From Deltaproteobacteria bacterium (GTDB lineage: Bacteria > Desulfobacterota > B13-G15 > RBG-16-54-18): 64,000 bases of DNA. The notes beneath the pieces are model-generated. The model did not search any database, was not told where the DNA came from, and saw nothing but the letters and a program-made list of their open reading frames with translations. Within the stretch, counting starts at the first letter, position 1, and every line of letters begins with the position of its first letter. Shown here piece by piece: positions 62,229 through 64,000 of this stretch. The stretch is from the NCBI GenBank assembly GCA_016927065.1, contig JAFGNJ010000005.1:1-64000 (forward strand), read 5' to 3'. The position numbers and the translations under genes are program-made.

Positions 62229-62385
62229 ATCCCGCTCCTTTTGTATTAATTGCAATACAATTACTCACCCCCGCTGCACAAGAGAGGGTCCTCAGTTGCA
62301 TATGGTATGTTCTAGGATTGCACGTGCTTCAAGACGGAAAAAAGGCACTCTCTTGCTGCCGCGGAGTATCTATGTAATAAAAAAA

Positions 62386-62461
62386 TGGTGGAGATGGGGG
62401 GATTCGAACCCCCGACCCTCACGTTGCGAACGTGATGCTCTCCCAACTGAGCTACATCCCC
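62386..62461 (-). tRNA. tRNA-Ala, anticodon CGC
   Basis: A 76-base cloverleaf on the minus strand with CCA encoded (62386-62388). The acceptor pairs GGGGATG with CATCTCC, giving the G3-U70 pair that identifies alanine tRNAs. The anticodon loop TTCGCAA gives CGC, reading GCG. The T-loop GGTTCGAATCC is standard. Confidence 0.97.
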
Positions 62462-62474
62462 ACACAGATGCCCT

Positions 62475-62834
62475 TTATTCCTTCTTTTCGGAAAATCCCT
62501 TGATCACCCCTTTGAGTTCCGACAAGTCCGAGCTCTTCACCACATAGGCATCAGAGGCCCAGGTGGCAAGGTCCCTCTTATAATCCCCGTAGGCGGTGCA
62601 AATGACCACTGGCAAATCCTTGTCTTGCTTTCGTACCCGCTCCAGAACTTCCATCCCTCCCATACCCGGCATTTTGAGGTCAAGGACGACTATGTCCGGT
62701 TTCGATTCACTCAGTTTCGTGAGGGCCTCTTCACCTCCTCGAGCCAGCTCAACCTCATACCCCTCTTCCTCTAGCTCCTCCTTGTAGAGGAGGCGGATTC
62801 CCTCCTCGTCATCGACCACTAATATTTTTTTCAT
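62475..62834 (-). CDS. CheY-like single-domain response regulator
   Basis: A 119-residue receiver domain without output domain. Acidic pocket VVDDEEG, phospho-acceptor Asp52 (IVVLDLKMPGMGG) and Lys in YVVKSSDL. No kinase is adjacent. It lies between tRNA-Ala and the NadD-like gene, both on the same strand. Confidence 0.93.
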   Translation of the reverse strand: MKKILVVDDEEGIRLLYKEELEEEGYEVELARGGEEALTKLSESKPDIVVLDLKMPGMGGMEVLERVRKQDKDLPVVICTAYGDYKRDLATWASDAYVVKSSDLSELKGVIKGFSEKKE

Positions 62835-62863
62835 ATCTACTCACAAAAAAATATTATCTTATT

Positions 62864-63634
62864 TCACGGACCCTGTCTACTGTAAAATCTCCGTTTACGC
62901 AAGAACTCCTCCAGCGTTGGGGGTATCAAATCCTTTATCGATTTTCCCTCTGCCAACCGCCGTCGGACCTGAGAGGAAGAGATTCCGGCCAGGTCAGTGG
63001 AAAGTGTGAGGGTGGAAACCTGTGCCGCAAAGGGACGGTTCTCCTCACGCTCAAAAAGCTCCGTGAGTTCCGCTTTGCCACAATCCCCTCGATTGGCCAC
63101 CAAAAATCCAGCCTGAGAAAAGAGCGAGCGGAGGGCTTCCTCTCTATCCTCATAGTATCTGTGGTCAAGAACCCGAACAATAGTATCGTACCCCACGATA
63201 AAATAGATCTGTGTATCTCGAGGATACATGTGCTGCAAGGCCTCGACCTTATCGAGGAATAACCCCCGGTTAGAGATCCCCAGAGAGATGCGAGGGTCAC
63301 CCCCAAAGAAGACGAGGAGCATGAGAAGCCTGTCCTCCAACGGGGCACCGAAATACTCTTTGTCCATGGCCTGCTGGTCCAGGATTAGCAGGATTTCATC
63401 AAAGGCGACAGTCTTATCCGCCTCTCTCAACAGGGCTTGGTGTGCTACGGTAGGTGGATTAAAAGAAGCAGGCAGAACACCTAACACATTTCGCTTATCA
63501 GCACGTACCCCCCCCTGCGCTTGTTTTATTATCGTGATGCGGGGTGGGCCTTCCTGTGGAAGGGAACGCACCGCCTCATGCAGATACTCACGGGTGCGAG
63601 GATCGAAGGGTTCTATGAGATCAGAGATGAACAT
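62864..63634 (-). CDS. NadD-like nucleotidyltransferase
   Basis: A 256-residue protein with an adenylyltransferase (NadD) core: LPASFNPPTVAHQALLREA, YFIVGYDTIVRVLDHRYYED and ISSSQVRRRLAEGKSIKDLI. The T/HxGH motif reads TVAH, with Ala in place of Gly. An N-terminal extension of about 50 residues (MFISDLIEPFDPRTREYLHE) precedes the usual start of the domain. It could be NadD itself or a paralogue with another nucleotide substrate. Confidence 0.8.
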   Translation of the reverse strand: MFISDLIEPFDPRTREYLHEAVRSLPQEGPPRITIIKQAQGGVRADKRNVLGVLPASFNPPTVAHQALLREADKTVAFDEILLILDQQAMDKEYFGAPLEDRLLMLLVFFGGDPRISLGISNRGLFLDKVEALQHMYPRDTQIYFIVGYDTIVRVLDHRYYEDREEALRSLFSQAGFLVANRGDCGKAELTELFEREENRPFAAQVSTLTLSTDLAGISSSQVRRRLAEGKSIKDLIPPTLEEFLRKRRFYSRQGP

Positions 63635-63809
63635 ATGGTTATTCTACCATAGATGCGTAATCATTCGAACCGTATCTCATCGTTACTCACCTGTGAGCTA
63701 CGCTGAATACGGCAACAAACATGGCGAGGCATCAATCAAACCTATTTGATCAGATTGTATAAAGTAAGACTTTGTGGGTGTGGTCAAGGTACGCATAATC
63801 AGTTATACT

Positions 63810-64000
63810 ATGCATGTGAGTGGTGACTCCTTTCATGGCACACAAGGCATCATCTTCAATAAAACGGGGAGAGTAAAGGACGATTTTTACGTCTTAGGGC
63901 ACACGTGGATGCCCAGCTACCTGTTAGATGGTCCAAGGCCGGTCATATTTGAGTCCGGACTGACCTGCTTGGGAAAAATCTATGAGCAGGACATTCGGTC
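63810..64000 (+). CDS. metallo-beta-lactamase-fold protein (partial, runs off the window)
   Basis: The frame from ATG 63810 is open to the window end (63 codons). The peptide includes FNKTGRVKDDFYVLGHTWMP, then SYLLDGPRPVIFESGLTCLG. This matches the first strands of MBL-fold hydrolases (DGPRPVLFD-like). The start is uncertain; GTG 63816 is possible. The zinc-binding HxHxDH lies beyond the window. Confidence 0.6.
   Translation, partial: MHVSGDSFHGTQGIIFNKTGRVKDDFYVLGHTWMPSYLLDGPRPVIFESGLTCLGKIYEQDIR

Overview
This window looks like chromosome from a Gram-negative, probably anaerobic or facultative bacterium. Supporting evidence is several lipoproteins with lipoboxes, a periplasmic DegP-type protease, an AmpD-type amidase, sigma-54/NtrC-type regulation, B12-dependent radical SAM enzymes, Fe-S (CCG/LUD-type) proteins, an FmdE-family protein and a probable selenoprotein. 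The mix resembles Desulfobacterota or Nitrospirota-like lineages, but there is no rRNA or other taxonomic marker here, so this is only an impression. Base composition is mosaic: core genes are GC-rich, while the defence genes and several orphan hypothetical genes are AT-richer.

Layout. 0-12 kb is accessory: a membrane protein, a complete type III restriction-modification pair (mod/res), a NERD-domain membrane protein, small secreted proteins, a DEAD-box RNA helicase, a PIN-family toxin-antitoxin pair, and intergenic regions filled with related hairpin repeats. 12.3-24.1 kb holds a sensor kinase and NtrC-type regulator. They are followed by a near-perfect sigma-54 promoter with an upstream inverted repeat, then a seven-gene row: a U32-family-like Fe-S protein, a B12-binding radical SAM protein and a complete branched-chain-type ABC transporter (livKHMGF). 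24.2-27.9 kb is a small island with a HEPN-like gene and a BsuBI/PstI-type restriction-modification pair. 28.0-33.9 kb carries a second, paralogous U32-like/radical SAM pair, followed by HdrB/LutA-like and LutB-like Fe-S proteins and a UbiE-like methyltransferase.

34-38 kb is a run of small membrane proteins, a protein built of two related kinase-like halves, an FmdE-family protein and a DUF2892-like membrane protein. The last one appears to contain two in-frame UGA codons followed by a bacterial SECIS-like hairpin. 38-64 kb is mostly housekeeping: uppP, pabB-pabC fusion, stand-alone GMP synthase ATPase subunit, FmdB, MutY-like glycosylase, rsmE, alpha/beta hydrolase, dus, ampD, an orphan DppC-like permease, an MFS transporter, hisI-hisG, degP, an OmpR-type two-component system, acyl-CoA dehydrogenase, comEC, proC, tRNA-Ala(CGC), a CheY-like regulator, a NadD-like protein, and the start of a metallo-beta-lactamase-fold protein that runs off the window.

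The most interesting signals are (1) the duplicated U32-like + B12 radical SAM module, one copy of which is tied to a transporter and a sigma-54 circuit, (2) the candidate UGA-Pro-UGA selenoprotein with its SECIS-like hairpin, (3) the tandem kinase-like protein, and (4) the hairpin-repeat family around 7.8-11.7 kb.
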